In this document: in pieces, positions 50,233-59,065 of the stretch | Layout of the letters: each line of letters opens with the position of its first letter | How positions within the stretch are numbered: the stretch's first letter is position 1 | Source of the DNA: Paracoccus haematequi | GTDB taxonomy: Bacteria > Pseudomonadota > Alphaproteobacteria > Rhodobacterales > Rhodobacteraceae | Assembly (NCBI GenBank): GCA_945881965.1 | Contig: CAMCVS010000001.1 | Span: 353,402 to 417,401, forward strand | Direction of reading: 5' to 3' | DNA: 64,000 nt | The notes under the pieces: model-generated | Seen by the model: the letters and a program-made list of their open reading frames with translations, nothing else | Databases searched by the model: none | What the model was told of the DNA's origin: nothing | Position numbers and translations under genes: made by a program

Positions 50233-51228
50233 ATGGCCAACACGGTCGGTGCCGCTGCGATAACATACCAAGGCCAACCTGCGCCGCTGTGGCGGGCCTT
50301 TGGTTGGGGCCTTCTGGGTGCCCTTGTCGCATTTCTGATCAACAACGTGCTGAATGTCGGCTGGGAGGCCCCACGCCTCGTCGATATCGCCACCAGCGGG
50401 ATCGCTGCCGCTTGGCAGCCGCTGGCGATCTATCTGGTCTGTATCGGCATAGGCATTGCGGTGGCGCTGTCGCGTCCCGACATGGCGCTGCGGGCTGATG
50501 CTGCCCGCATCCATGCATTCAACGTCTATCTGCTGCGCTCGCTGTTCTGGGCCGTGTTCCTGATTGGCATCGTCGATTCGGTGATCGCCGTCTTGCGGGT
50601 CGAGGGTTTCTTGCCCGGACTGGTCGGCGAAGAGATGGCGCGCGAATTCACCCGGTCGGCCTTTGTGGCGCCGATGTTCCATTTCCCGCTGATCGCGCTG
50701 GGGTTCGTGATCGGAGCCTTTACCCGGTCCCTGGGGTTTACTTGGCTCGCGCTGTTGATTGTGGCGTCCGAACTGCTGATCGTGTTCACGCGGTTCATCT
50801 TTTCCTATGAACAGGCACTGATGGGCGATCTGGTGCGGTATTGGTATGCCGCGCTGTTCCTGTTTGCCTCGGCATACACACTCTATGAAGAGGGCCATGT
50901 GCGGGTCGATATCTACTATGCCTCCCGCAATAGCCGCATGAAGGGCGCATTGAACACGGTCGGCACCATCCTGTTGGGCATCCTGACAGTGTGGGTCATC
51001 ATGGCGCTGGCGATGAACGGCAAGACCTCCGTGGTGAATTCACCGGTTTTCAACCTGGAAATCACCCAGACAGGTGGCAACGGCATGTTCATCAAGTACC
51101 AGATGGCCGCGTTTCTGGCGATTTTCGCTGTGACGATGATCATCCAGTTCGTCAGTTATCTGTTCGAGTCCGTGGCCGACTGGCGCGGCGAACCGGGCAA
51201 ACGCAACATTATTGGCACTTCGCAGTAA
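50233..51228 (+). CDS. TRAP transporter small permease (DctQ-like), long form
   Basis: 331-residue inner-membrane protein, nearly twice the usual DctQ length (about 160-200). It has extra N-terminal helices (about residues 20-90) before the DctQ core containing VRYWYAALFLFASAYTLYEE and GHVRVDIYYASRNSRMKGAL. The ATG at 50233 is preceded by GGGGGAAG. This long form is typical of the TakP-type branch. Twelve bases separate it from the large permease. Confidence 0.88.
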   Translation: MANTVGAAAITYQGQPAPLWRAFGWGLLGALVAFLINNVLNVGWEAPRLVDIATSGIAAAWQPLAIYLVCIGIGIAVALSRPDMALRADAARIHAFNVYLLRSLFWAVFLIGIVDSVIAVLRVEGFLPGLVGEEMAREFTRSAFVAPMFHFPLIALGFVIGAFTRSLGFTWLALLIVASELLIVFTRFIFSYEQALMGDLVRYWYAALFLFASAYTLYEEGHVRVDIYYASRNSRMKGALNTVGTILLGILTVWVIMALAMNGKTSVVNSPVFNLEITQTGGNGMFIKYQMAAFLAIFAVTMIIQFVSYLFESVADWRGEPGKRNIIGTSQ

Positions 51229-51240
51229 GGCGGTCACATC

Positions 51241-53895
51241 ATGGAAATCTTCTTTCTGGTTGTTCTGATGCTCGTTATGGCGGGTGCGCTTGGTTCCGGC
51301 TATCCCGTCGCCTTTGCGCTACCGGGGGCTGCTGTGATCACGATCGGGCTGGCCGCTGGAGCGGGCTTGCTGTTTGCAGGTTCGACGGACGCCTATTTCC
51401 ACTCGGGCGGGCCGTCGCAATGGTTGTCGGCCGGGGTGACCAACCTGCGCGGCACCTTTTGGGACGTGGACCGGGATACGCTGATCGCCATTCCGCTGTT
51501 CATCTTCATGGGCATCATGTTGCAGCGTTCCAAGATCGCCGAGGATCTGCTGGTCGCGATGGCGCAGTTGTTCGGCCCGGTGCCGGGTGGTCTGGGGATT
51601 TCGGTGGTGTTCGTAGGGGGGCTGCTTGCAGCCACCACCGGCATCGTCGGCGCGACTGTGGTGGCGATGGGCCTGATTTCGTTGCCCGCGATGATGCGCA
51701 ACAACTATTCCATCCCGCTGGCCACCGGCACCATCGCCGCCTCCGGCACGCTGGGCCAGATCATCCCTCCCTCTATCGTGTTGATCATTCTGGCGGACCA
51801 GTTGGCCTCGGCCACCGACCAGGCCTCGACGGGGCGCAAAGAGCTTTACACGCAGGCCACCGGCGACGCGCAGATGCCGTCTGTGTTCGACGTGGGCTCG
51901 ACATCTGCGGGCGAGATGTTCCTGGGCGCGCTGGTGCCGGGGCTGATGCTGGTGCTGATCTACATGATCTACATCCTGATCTTCGCGATCTTGAACCCGA
52001 AACGCGCCCCCGCCGTGCCCTTCGAGGGCAAGATGGACGGCGCGTTCTGGGGCCGGATCGCCATCACCCTGATCCCGCCGCTGGCGTTGATCTTTCTGGT
52101 GCTGGGCTCGATCATCACCGGCGTCGCCACCGTGAACCAGGCCGGTGCCATCGGGGCCGCAGGCGCGATGGTGATGGCGGGTTACAGGCTGGGTAACCCC
52201 AGCCCCAGCACCTACCTGCCGGTCTTGGTCGCGGGCATCGGGTTCGTGTTGATCGCGCTGGCGGTGTCGATCTGGCCGATGAACCTGAAGGCGGCGCAAT
52301 CTGCGTCAGACTGGACCGGCATCCTTGTGGGCCTGCTGGGCTCGGTCACCCTGATCGGGGCCATCGTCTGGTCGGGTTTTCGGGTGTTCCGCTTTGAAAA
52401 CACACTGAACGACGTGATGCTGGATACGGCGAAAACGACATCGCTGGTGTTCGTCATCCTGTTGGGCGCGGCCATGCTGACCGCCGCGTTCCGCGCCTTT
52501 GGCGGCGAGGAATTGGTGCGCGAGTTCCTGCTGGGCTTGCCCGGCGGGTTCTGGACCCAATTCATCATCGTGATGGCCGTGATCTTCTTCATGGGCTTCT
52601 TTCTCGATTTCATCGAGATCGCCGTGGTGGTGGTGCCAATCGTGTCGCCCATCCTGCTGGCCGACCCGTCGGCCAACATTACAGCCGTCTGGCTGGGCGT
52701 GATGATCGGCCTGAACATCCAGACGTCGTTCTTGACGCCGCCCTTTGGCTTTGCACTATTCTATCTGCGCGGTGTTGCTCCAAGCAGCATCACCACTGGG
52801 CAGATCTATCAGGGCGTTGTGCCGTTCATCGCGCTGCAATTGCTGGCGCTGACCATTGCGGGCTATATCCCCAGCCTGGTGAACTACATGCCGCTCCGGT
52901 CGGCCTATCTGTCCGAAACCGCGCCGCCGCCGAAAAACCCGCGCTTGCAGTATTGCGTCGACGAACAGGTCTATGCGCTGGTGGAAAGCGGCACGGCCAC
53001 GCCTTCGGCGGCGATTGCCGCGCTGCGGGGCGCGGACCTGTCGGCCCTGCCCGCCGATCTGCAAGCCGGCCTGACCAAGTCGATGGATCAGGGCGAGGCA
53101 GCTTTGGCGCTGATCCCTGGGATACGAACCGCCAGCGCGGCCGTCGCCGAAGCCGCCCCTGGCTATCGCCCGGTGCAACAGGCGGTGCGCGCGGTGGAAA
53201 AGAAGATCCGCCGCATCCAGAAGCACATTGCGGAACTGGATCAGGAATCCGCTCGTCTGCTGAGCGAAGGCGACGCCGTCCGCAATGCGGAAATCGACGC
53301 TGAAAAGGCCGGACTGCTGGCGGAAATCGACGCGCTGCGCGCTGAAATCCCCGCCGACTGGGACCCGGTGCATGATGCATTCGAAGTGATTGTGAAAGCC
53401 GAGGACACGGCGCGGGCCAGCCATCGCCGCGCCGCCGACAGCGCCTATGAAGAGGCCGCTGCCGTGCTGGCCACGCTGGCGGGAACGGAAACGCTGCTGG
53501 CGCTGGAACCCGAAATCGTGGCACAGCGCGCGGCCGTGGAAACCGGCGACCCCGAAGCGACAATGGCGGTGCTGGAAGACCTGGCTGCCCGCGTCCGCGC
53601 GGTCGAAGGTGCGGGTGATGTGCGCACGGGTCTGGTGAACGCCCGCCGTGTGCTGGACCGGACGCCGAATGACCGGGCGGCTGCTGTGGCGGCCATCGAC
53701 GCATCGCTGGCGGCACTGGAAGGTCAGAAAGTCTGGCGTGACAAGGCCGATGCCGCGCGTCCGGCGGTGCGGGCCTATGTCGATGCGATCCAGACCACGC
53801 TGGGTGCGCGCGCCCTGCCGCGTCTGACGCGGGATCAGGCGGTCTATGCCGCGTCCTGCAACGCCAACCACCGCGACATCTCGCTCAGCTTCTGA
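51241..53895 (+). CDS. TRAP transporter large permease (DctM-like) with helical C-terminal extension
   Basis: 884-residue protein. Residues 1-550 are the DctM channel, about 12 or more helices, with GGLLAATTGIVGATVVAMGL, SGTLGQIIPPSIVLIILAD and NIQTSFLTPPFGFALFYLRG. A polar insert lies at about 195-225. Residues 550-884 are hydrophilic, Ala/Glu/Arg-rich and predicted helical or coiled-coil (for example VEKKIRRIQKHIAELDQES), absent from standard DctM of about 430 residues. The tail may contact the small permease or a cytosolic regulator; that is inference. Confidence 0.92.
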   Translation: MEIFFLVVLMLVMAGALGSGYPVAFALPGAAVITIGLAAGAGLLFAGSTDAYFHSGGPSQWLSAGVTNLRGTFWDVDRDTLIAIPLFIFMGIMLQRSKIAEDLLVAMAQLFGPVPGGLGISVVFVGGLLAATTGIVGATVVAMGLISLPAMMRNNYSIPLATGTIAASGTLGQIIPPSIVLIILADQLASATDQASTGRKELYTQATGDAQMPSVFDVGSTSAGEMFLGALVPGLMLVLIYMIYILIFAILNPKRAPAVPFEGKMDGAFWGRIAITLIPPLALIFLVLGSIITGVATVNQAGAIGAAGAMVMAGYRLGNPSPSTYLPVLVAGIGFVLIALAVSIWPMNLKAAQSASDWTGILVGLLGSVTLIGAIVWSGFRVFRFENTLNDVMLDTAKTTSLVFVILLGAAMLTAAFRAFGGEELVREFLLGLPGGFWTQFIIVMAVIFFMGFFLDFIEIAVVVVPIVSPILLADPSANITAVWLGVMIGLNIQTSFLTPPFGFALFYLRGVAPSSITTGQIYQGVVPFIALQLLALTIAGYIPSLVNYMPLRSAYLSETAPPPKNPRLQYCVDEQVYALVESGTATPSAAIAALRGADLSALPADLQAGLTKSMDQGEAALALIPGIRTASAAVAEAAPGYRPVQQAVRAVEKKIRRIQKHIAELDQESARLLSEGDAVRNAEIDAEKAGLLAEIDALRAEIPADWDPVHDAFEVIVKAEDTARASHRRAADSAYEEAAAVLATLAGTETLLALEPEIVAQRAAVETGDPEATMAVLEDLAARVRAVEGAGDVRTGLVNARRVLDRTPNDRAAAVAAIDASLAALEGQKVWRDKADAARPAVRAYVDAIQTTLGARALPRLTRDQAVYAASCNANHRDISLSF

Positions 53896-53913
53896 TCAGG
53901 GATTTCGCAAACC

Positions 53914-53944
53914 AAAAGGGGCGGTCCATCGGACCGCCCCTTTT
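53914..53944. terminator. Bidirectional terminator between convergent genes
   Basis: AAAAGGGGCGGTCC-ATC-GGACCGCCCCTTTT is a perfect 14-bp stem with A and T runs on both sides, able to end both the TRAP operon and the opposing FAD-dehydrogenase gene. Confidence 0.95.
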
Positions 53945-53966
53945 CCATTGCGCCACCCTGACCGCG

Positions 53967-55367
53967 TTACGGCAGCACCTTGCCGGGGTTCAGGATGCCC
54001 TGCGGGTCCAGCGCCGCCTTGATCGCGCGCATCGCCGCCAGTGCCACCGGGTCTTTGCGCCGCCGCATCGACGGCAGTTTCGACACCCCGATGCCGTGTT
54101 CCGCGCTGAACGATCCGCCAAGCGTCAAGGCCACATCCTCGACCGCCTCAAGGATACGGTCATGCACATCGGGGTCTTGTGACGCCGGAAACACCGAATA
54201 ATGCACGTTGCCGTCGCCTAGATGGCTGACGACATTCGTCGTGAAACCGGGGTCGATCCCCGGCATCATCGCATCGGCGCGGCGCAAGAATTCCGGCACC
54301 TTGTCAACAGGCACCGCGACATCGGTGTTGATCGAGGGCACGCGTGACGCGATCATCATGCCCGCCGCCTCGCGCCGCGCCCACATCTCGCGCCGCTGTG
54401 CCTCGGATTGCGCCACGACGGCGTCGATGACATGGCCGGTCTCAAAGAGCGCGCCAAGCACCGATTCCAGCTTGTTGCCCAAGGGCAGGCTGCCATCCGC
54501 GCCGGGGGCACATTCCTCGGCCACGGTGGACGCAATTTCCACCAGGATGTTGACCTGATGCGGCGCGTCAAAGGGTTCTTTCGCGTCGGGGAACACCTGT
54601 CGGTGATATTCGACGTAACCGCGCGGCATGTATTCGAATGCCTCGACCCGGCCCCCCGTCGCCTCTTGCAAGCGGTTCAAAAGTTCCAGCGCGCCTTCCA
54701 GCGAGGGCGCGGCGACCATCGCGGTGGCATAGGCGCGCGGGCGCGGGAACAGTTTCAACACGGCGGCCGTGATGATGCCCAGCGTGCCTTCGGCCCCGAT
54801 CAAGAGGTGTTTCAGGTTATAGCCGGTGTTGTCCTTGTGCAGTTCTGTCATCGCGTTCAGGATTTCGCCGGTAGGCAGCACCGCCTCGATCCCCAGCACA
54901 AGATCACGGGTGTTGCCATAGCGCAGCACATTGGACCCGCCCGCATTGGTCGACAGCATGCCGCCGATCATGCAAGAGCCGCGCGCGCCGAATGTCATCG
55001 GAAAGATCAGGTCATGCGCGCCCGCCGCGTCATGCACCGCGTTCAGGATCACGCCCGCCTCGACGATGGCGATGCGCGCGGCGGGGCGCACCTCGCGGAT
55101 GCGGTTCATCCGGTCGGTCGAGATCATCAGCGCGCCTTCGGCCTTGCATCCCCCCGACAGGCCCGTGCCACCCGAAATCGGCACGACTGGCGTGCCGGTG
55201 GCATTGGCCCATTTCAGGATCTCGGACACCTCGGCCACCGACCCCGGCCGCGCCACGCCCAGCGGGTTCCAATGGTAATTCCCAGTCCAGTCCCGGCTCC
55301 AGCGATCTGCCGCGCCGCCTGTGGCCACGTTCTGCGCGCCGACGATGTTTGCTACCTGATCCAGCAT
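53967..55367 (-). CDS. FAD-linked hydroxyacid dehydrogenase (GlcD/D2HGDH-like)
   Basis: 466-residue VAO-family flavoprotein oxidising a 2-hydroxyacid such as D-lactate, D-2-hydroxyglutarate or glycolate. PCMH FAD domain: PVVPISGGTGLSGG and GGMLSTNAGGSNVLRYGN. C-terminal domain: NVVSHLGDGNVHYSVF, FSAEHGIGVSKL and the ending DPQGILNPGKVLP. It faces the 2-oxoacid-type TRAP operon across a shared terminator, which hints at linked 2-oxo/2-hydroxyacid metabolism. Substrate not assignable. Confidence 0.91.
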   Translation of the reverse strand: MLDQVANIVGAQNVATGGAADRWSRDWTGNYHWNPLGVARPGSVAEVSEILKWANATGTPVVPISGGTGLSGGCKAEGALMISTDRMNRIREVRPAARIAIVEAGVILNAVHDAAGAHDLIFPMTFGARGSCMIGGMLSTNAGGSNVLRYGNTRDLVLGIEAVLPTGEILNAMTELHKDNTGYNLKHLLIGAEGTLGIITAAVLKLFPRPRAYATAMVAAPSLEGALELLNRLQEATGGRVEAFEYMPRGYVEYHRQVFPDAKEPFDAPHQVNILVEIASTVAEECAPGADGSLPLGNKLESVLGALFETGHVIDAVVAQSEAQRREMWARREAAGMMIASRVPSINTDVAVPVDKVPEFLRRADAMMPGIDPGFTTNVVSHLGDGNVHYSVFPASQDPDVHDRILEAVEDVALTLGGSFSAEHGIGVSKLPSMRRRKDPVALAAMRAIKAALDPQGILNPGKVLP

Positions 55368-55503
55368 GAGGCCCTCCCAAGCCTGTGTCCTGACCTGCGG
55401 TTTCCCGCCGCACCCCCGCCCGTTTCTGCGGCTGCGACCCAGTTGTCACTGGACCGCAATGCAAGTTTGTCTAACTGAACGATAAGGGCTCACCACAAGG
55501 ACG

Positions 55504-56070
55504 ATGACCATGCTGATACTGCTGCGCAAGGGGTATGTGTTTATCCTGATGGCGTTGTTGGCGCTTGCCGCGTCGATCGTGCTGACATCGCCGGTCAAGG
55601 CGGCGGGGCCGTTCACCTTTCCCGCCATCGAAGGCGGCACCCACGCGCTGGACGCTTGGCGCGGGCGTCCGGTTCTGGTGGTCAACACCGCCTCGCAATG
55701 CGCCTTCACGCCGCAATACGATGAATTGCAGGCGCTCTTTGACCGCTACAAGGATCGCGGCTTGGTCGTTCTGGCGGTGCCGTCGGACGATTTCAATCAG
55801 GAACTGGCCAGCGCGGGCAAGGTCAAGGAATTCTGCGCGGTGAATTTCAACCTGACGCTGCCGATGACGGATATCACCCATGTCAAAGGGGCCAAGGCGC
55901 ACCCGTTCTTTGCCTGGGTGAAATCCAGCAGTGGGTTCACGCCGGGGTGGAATTTCAACAAGGTGCTGATCGCGCCGGATGGCAGCATCGCGGGCACCTT
56001 CGGGTCAACGGTGAAACCGCTGTCGGGCAAGATCACCGCGCCGATCGAGGCGATGCTTGGCAAAAGCTGA
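55504..56070 (+). CDS. Glutathione peroxidase, exported form
   Basis: 188-residue peroxidase of the GPx fold reducing hydroperoxides with a thiol. The peroxidatic Cys is in NTASQCAFTPQYDELQALF (about residue 68) and the partner Trp in GWNFNKVLIAPDG. An N-terminal hydrophobic segment (about 8-27) ending VKAAG suggests a signal peptide or membrane anchor, placing it in the periplasm. The start at 55504 follows AAGGA; 55510 is an alternative. Confidence 0.9.
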   Translation: MTMLILLRKGYVFILMALLALAASIVLTSPVKAAGPFTFPAIEGGTHALDAWRGRPVLVVNTASQCAFTPQYDELQALFDRYKDRGLVVLAVPSDDFNQELASAGKVKEFCAVNFNLTLPMTDITHVKGAKAHPFFAWVKSSSGFTPGWNFNKVLIAPDGSIAGTFGSTVKPLSGKITAPIEAMLGKS

Positions 56071-57238
56071 CGCTGCCACGACGTTGGAAACAGAACCCGC
56101 GCGTTTCCCGGACGCACGTTTCATCGGATCGGAAATCTATCGCCATTCGTCCTATGGCGGCTGGCACCCGCTGCGCATCCCGCGCGTCAGCACGACGATG
56201 GACCTGTCGCGCGCGCTTGGATGGCTGGGGCCGGGGAATTACATCACCAGTCCCCGCGCAAAGGCGGCGGCGCTGAGCCATTGGCACGACCCTGCCTATC
56301 TGGCGGCCCTGCAACGCGCCGAGGAAACCGGGGCTGTCGATGCCGCCACGCGGGCGCGGCACAATATCGGCACCCATGCCAATCCGATATTCCCCGAGGT
56401 CTGGCGCCGTCCCGCGACATCGGCGGGGGCGGCCCTGATGGCTGCCGAAATGCTGGCCGCGCCGGGGCGCATCTTTGCGCCCGCCTGCGGCACCCATCAC
56501 GGGTTGCCCGACCGCGCCAACGGGTTCTGCTATCTGAACGATCCGGTGCTGGCGATCCTCGCGCTGCGCCGACAGGGCCTTAGGCGCGTCGCCTATGTCG
56601 ATCTGGACGCGCATCATTGCGACGGGGTGGCGCATGCCTTTGCCGCTGATGCCGACGTGCTGCTGATCTCGACCCATGAGGAAAACCGCTGGCCGCGCAC
56701 TGGCGCGCTGACGGACGCGGGCGCTGGGGCGGGCCTTGGGGCCATGTTCAACCTGCCGCTGCCCGCAGGTGTCAACGACGACGCGTTCGCGCTGATCACC
56801 GACCGGCTGATCCTGCCTGCGGTCACGGCGTTTCGTCCCGACGCGCTGGTGATCCAATGCGGGTCTGACGCGCTGGCCGATGATCCGCAATCGCGGCTGA
56901 TGCTGTCGAACCGCGCGTTGTGGGCGACCTTGGCGGCGCTGATGCCGCTGTCGGATCGGGTGCTGGTGACGGGCGGCGGCGGGTATAACCCGTGGTCGGT
57001 GGGCCGCGCCTGGACCGGGCTGTGGGGCGTGGTGGCGGGGTTCGACGTGCCGGATGTGCTGCCCGCCCCGGCAGAGGCGGTGCTGCGCGCGCTGTCATGG
57101 CCGCAATCCCGGCTGGGACGCAACCCGCCTGCGCATTGGTTCACCACGCTGGCGGATGCGCCGCATCACGGGCCGATCCCAGATGCGGTGCGTGCGCGTC
57201 TGGATGTGCTGACCGCGCGGCTGGCGGTATGGGTTTAG
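56057..57238 (+). CDS. Histone deacetylase/AcuC-family hydrolase
   Basis: 393-residue zinc amidohydrolase of the HDAC superfamily. Active-site PACGTHHGLPDRANGFCYLN (about 140-159), metal ligands in YVDLDAHHCDGVAHAF and CGSDALADDP, and the Tyr loop GGGGYNPWSVGRAW are complete. In bacteria such enzymes deacetylate acetyl-CoA synthetase lysines, acetylpolyamines or small amides. No ATG fits the N terminus; the TTG at 56057, with GAGG upstream and inside the peroxidase end, is taken as start, and the TTG at 56084 is possible. Confidence 0.88.
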   Translation: MAKADAATTLETEPARFPDARFIGSEIYRHSSYGGWHPLRIPRVSTTMDLSRALGWLGPGNYITSPRAKAAALSHWHDPAYLAALQRAEETGAVDAATRARHNIGTHANPIFPEVWRRPATSAGAALMAAEMLAAPGRIFAPACGTHHGLPDRANGFCYLNDPVLAILALRRQGLRRVAYVDLDAHHCDGVAHAFAADADVLLISTHEENRWPRTGALTDAGAGAGLGAMFNLPLPAGVNDDAFALITDRLILPAVTAFRPDALVIQCGSDALADDPQSRLMLSNRALWATLAALMPLSDRVLVTGGGGYNPWSVGRAWTGLWGVVAGFDVPDVLPAPAEAVLRALSWPQSRLGRNPPAHWFTTLADAPHHGPIPDAVRARLDVLTARLAVWV

Positions 57239-57423
57239 CGGGGCTGGCAGGCGGGATGCGCCAGATGCACGGCTTGGCTCAGGCATTGCGCGCAGAAATA
57301 CCCGCACCCAGCCTTGGCCCAGACCGTCACCGGTTCCGCTTGCAGCATCGCGCCGCAGCCGTCGCATTTCAGGGTCGCATAGATCGTGGCCAGCCGGTCG
57401 GATGGCATCTCGAATATCTCCAT
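57235..57423 (-). CDS. Small zinc-ribbon protein
   Basis: 62 residues, unrecognised family. Two Cys pairs, CDGC (about 20-23) and CAQC (about 44-47) with an extra Cys before each region, suggest a treble-clef or zinc-ribbon. A consensus ribosome site (AGGAGG, 6 bases from the ATG) supports it as real despite its size. It overlaps the deacetylase end by 4 bases in convergent orientation. Confidence 0.75.
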   Translation of the reverse strand: MEIFEMPSDRLATIYATLKCDGCGAMLQAEPVTVWAKAGCGYFCAQCLSQAVHLAHPACQPR

Positions 57424-57442
57424 GGCCCCTCCTGCCTGCGGG

Positions 57443-57733
57443 TTACTTGCGTTTGGTCAGCCGTTTCGCATTCGCCTTGGTCTGACGGGCCACCGGGGCC
57501 AATGCGGCGCGAGCCACGGCCTCGGGGCCCTGCCCCATCACCGCCGCCGTGCCTGCCGCAATGCCCGCCTTGGTAAAGGCGCGGGTCTTTTCCGCGATCA
57601 TTCGCTGGCCCTCGCCCTTGGGCAGAGGGGTCAGCCCCATCATGCCCGCCATGCGGATCGAGACCACCAATTGCGCCTCTGCCAACATCTGCGCCGTGCG
57701 CATCCCTGTAATCCAAAACGACAATGCCGACAT
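57443..57733 (-). CDS. Small phasin-like or unknown helical protein
   Basis: 96 residues, rich in Ala/Met/Lys; MSALSFWITGMRTAQMLAEA at the start and a basic tail TKANAKRLTKRK. Amphipathic helices resemble short phasin-like proteins of Rhodobacteraceae, but I cannot assign a family. The ATG at 57733 is chosen by CAGGGG upstream; the frame extends farther without support. It lies 19 bases upstream of the zinc-ribbon gene and is probably cotranscribed. Confidence 0.65.
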   Translation of the reverse strand: MSALSFWITGMRTAQMLAEAQLVVSIRMAGMMGLTPLPKGEGQRMIAEKTRAFTKAGIAAGTAAVMGQGPEAVARAALAPVARQTKANAKRLTKRK

Positions 57734-57855
57734 GAAAACCCCTGACCGAATCATACCTGCGCACGTTGCGCGGCCTGCGTGACACCCCCATGACCCTGCG
57801 CCGCCCTCTGCGCAATGCAAGCAGATCTCGCCAGCGGAACACCGCCGCTTTGATC

Positions 57856-57884
57856 TTGACGCGCGAACGGCGAGAGAATAATCA
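57856..57884 (+). promoter_or_regulatory. Promoter of tRNA-Met
   Basis: TTGACG, 17-base spacer, TAATCA, 12 bases before the tRNA gene. Good match to the sigma-70 consensus. Confidence 0.6.
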
Positions 57885-57896
57885 GCAGCACGGTTT

Positions 57897-57973
57897 GGCG
57901 GAGTAGCTCAGTTGGTTAGAGCAGCGGAATCATAATCCGCGTGTCGGGGGTTCAAGTCCCTCTTCCGCTACCA
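57897..57973 (+). tRNA. tRNA-Met (CAT anticodon), elongator
   Basis: 77 bases with encoded CCA. Acceptor GGCGGAG/TTCCGCT, D-arm GCTC...GAGC, anticodon arm GCGGA-ATCATAA-TCCGC with CAT, and T-arm GGGGG-TTCAAGT-CCCTC. The pairing of the first base rules out an initiator type. CAT could also be an isoleucine tRNA modified by TilS, which sequence reading alone does not exclude. Confidence 0.93.
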
Positions 57974-58108
57974 CCCTCTCCTTATCCCTAACTATGCATA
58001 GTGACAGTCTGTGCTGTTGCGGCCCCCGGTCGTCCATGCGTGACGCAGGATTATCCTGCCGTGACCGGCCACGAAGCCCAGTCCGCGCCAGTCAGCGCCA
58101 GTCAGCCC

Positions 58109-58137
58109 TTGACGGTCCGCGCGATTCCACCTAAACG
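58109..58137 (+). promoter_or_regulatory. Candidate promoter of rpmB
   Basis: TTGACG (58109-58114), 17 bases, TAAACG (58132-58137). The transcript would begin near 58144, upstream of the terminator-like hairpin at 58155. Confidence 0.5.
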
Positions 58138-58154
58138 ACCCAAATCGAATTCGG

Positions 58155-58180
58155 GGCACCGCTGCGTGTGGTGCCTTTTT
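58155..58180 (+). terminator. Terminator-like hairpin in the rpmB leader
   Basis: GGCACC, 9-base loop, GGTGCC, then TTTTT. It lies between the candidate promoter and rpmB, so it may act as an attenuator. Alternatively it could end a short upstream transcript. Confidence 0.6.
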
Positions 58181-58228
58181 GTGTCGCCGGGGACATGCGC
58201 CCTGCTGATCAAGACCAAGGGGAACACC

Positions 58229-58537
58229 ATGTCGCGCCGCTGCGAACTGACCGGAAAAGGCCCGATGTCTGGCAACACTGTCAGCCATGCCAACAACAAA
58301 AGCCGCCGTCGCTGGCTGCCGAACCTCAATGAGGTCACGCTGATGTCGGAAACGCTGAACCGTGGCGTCAAGCTGCGGATTTCTGCGGCAGCGCTGCGGT
58401 CGGTGGATCACCGGGGCGGGATCGACGCGTTTCTGGCCAAGGCCAAGGACGACGAGCTGTCGGCCAACGCCATGAAGATCAAGAAAGAGATCGCCAAGGC
58501 GACCGTGACTGCCGCTGCGGCTGCTGCAACCGCCTGA
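58229..58537 (+). CDS. rpmB: 50S ribosomal protein L28
   Basis: 102-residue L28. The N-terminal [20 protein letters not shown] and [15 protein letters not shown] are diagnostic; it has the longer C-terminal tail common in alphaproteobacteria ([14 protein letters not shown]). Start at 58229 follows AAGGGGA. Monocistronic, flanked by a leader hairpin and a terminator. Confidence 0.96.
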   Translation: MSRRCELTGKGPMSGNTVSHANNKSRRRWLPNLNEVTLMSETLNRGVKLRISAAALRSVDHRGGIDAFLAKAKDDELSANAMKIKKEIAKATVTAAAAAATA

Positions 58538-58556
58538 TCTTATCCTTGTTTTCCAG

Positions 58557-58590
58557 ACAGCCCCCGCGCCTTGCGCCGGGGCTGTTTTGT
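58557..58590 (+). terminator. Rho-independent terminator after rpmB
   Basis: ACAGCCCC pairs with GGGGCTGT around a GC-rich loop that can pair further, followed by TTTTGTT. Confidence 0.88.
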
Positions 58591-58670
58591 TGCGCTTTGT
58601 CGCAGGCCGGCGCAAAGCCCACAGCACTTTTTGACATGCACCCGGTAGCGGCGGGCGATATACGCAACGC

Positions 58671-59021
58671 ATGACATTCTCGCGCACCTCTGTTCTGGCC
58701 CTGCTGCTGGCCCTGGTGATGGTCCTGACCAGTCAGGCCATGGCGGTGGCGCGCAGTGCTGCCGGTCCCTCCGGGCTGATCGAGCTGTGCACCGGGACCG
58801 GCCCGATCATGGTGGCTGTTGATGCGAACGGCCAGCCGGTCGGTCATCCGCATATCTGCCCCGATTTCGCCGCCCATGCGTTTGATGTGGGCGCGGGCAT
58901 GGCCCCCTGCGCCCCTGTGCGCCAGATCGCCCGCGCGCTGCGCTTTGATACGCTGCCCGTTACCGCGCTGTCCCGCATCGCGCCTGCACCCCAGGCCCGT
59001 GGCCCGCCCTTTACCGTCTGA
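58671..59021 (+). CDS. DUF2946-like exported small protein (copper context)
   Basis: 116 residues. A signal peptide or membrane anchor (about 8-25, ending SQAMA) is followed by LIELCTGTGPIMVAVDANGQ and GHPHICPDFAAHAF, resembling DUF2946 proteins found with copper-handling genes. Cys, His and Met residues may bind metal. It lies 44 bases before the PCu(A)C copper chaperone gene and is probably cotranscribed. Confidence 0.7.
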   Translation: MTFSRTSVLALLLALVMVLTSQAMAVARSAAGPSGLIELCTGTGPIMVAVDANGQPVGHPHICPDFAAHAFDVGAGMAPCAPVRQIARALRFDTLPVTALSRIAPAPQARGPPFTV

Positions 59022-59065
59022 ACCCGGCCTTCATCTTTGATTTCCGACGACGAAAAGGATATCCC

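Noticed and set aside
57897-57973. Initiator tRNA-Met
   Set aside because: The first base pairs with its partner in the acceptor stem and the anticodon stem lacks the three consecutive G-C pairs of an initiator.
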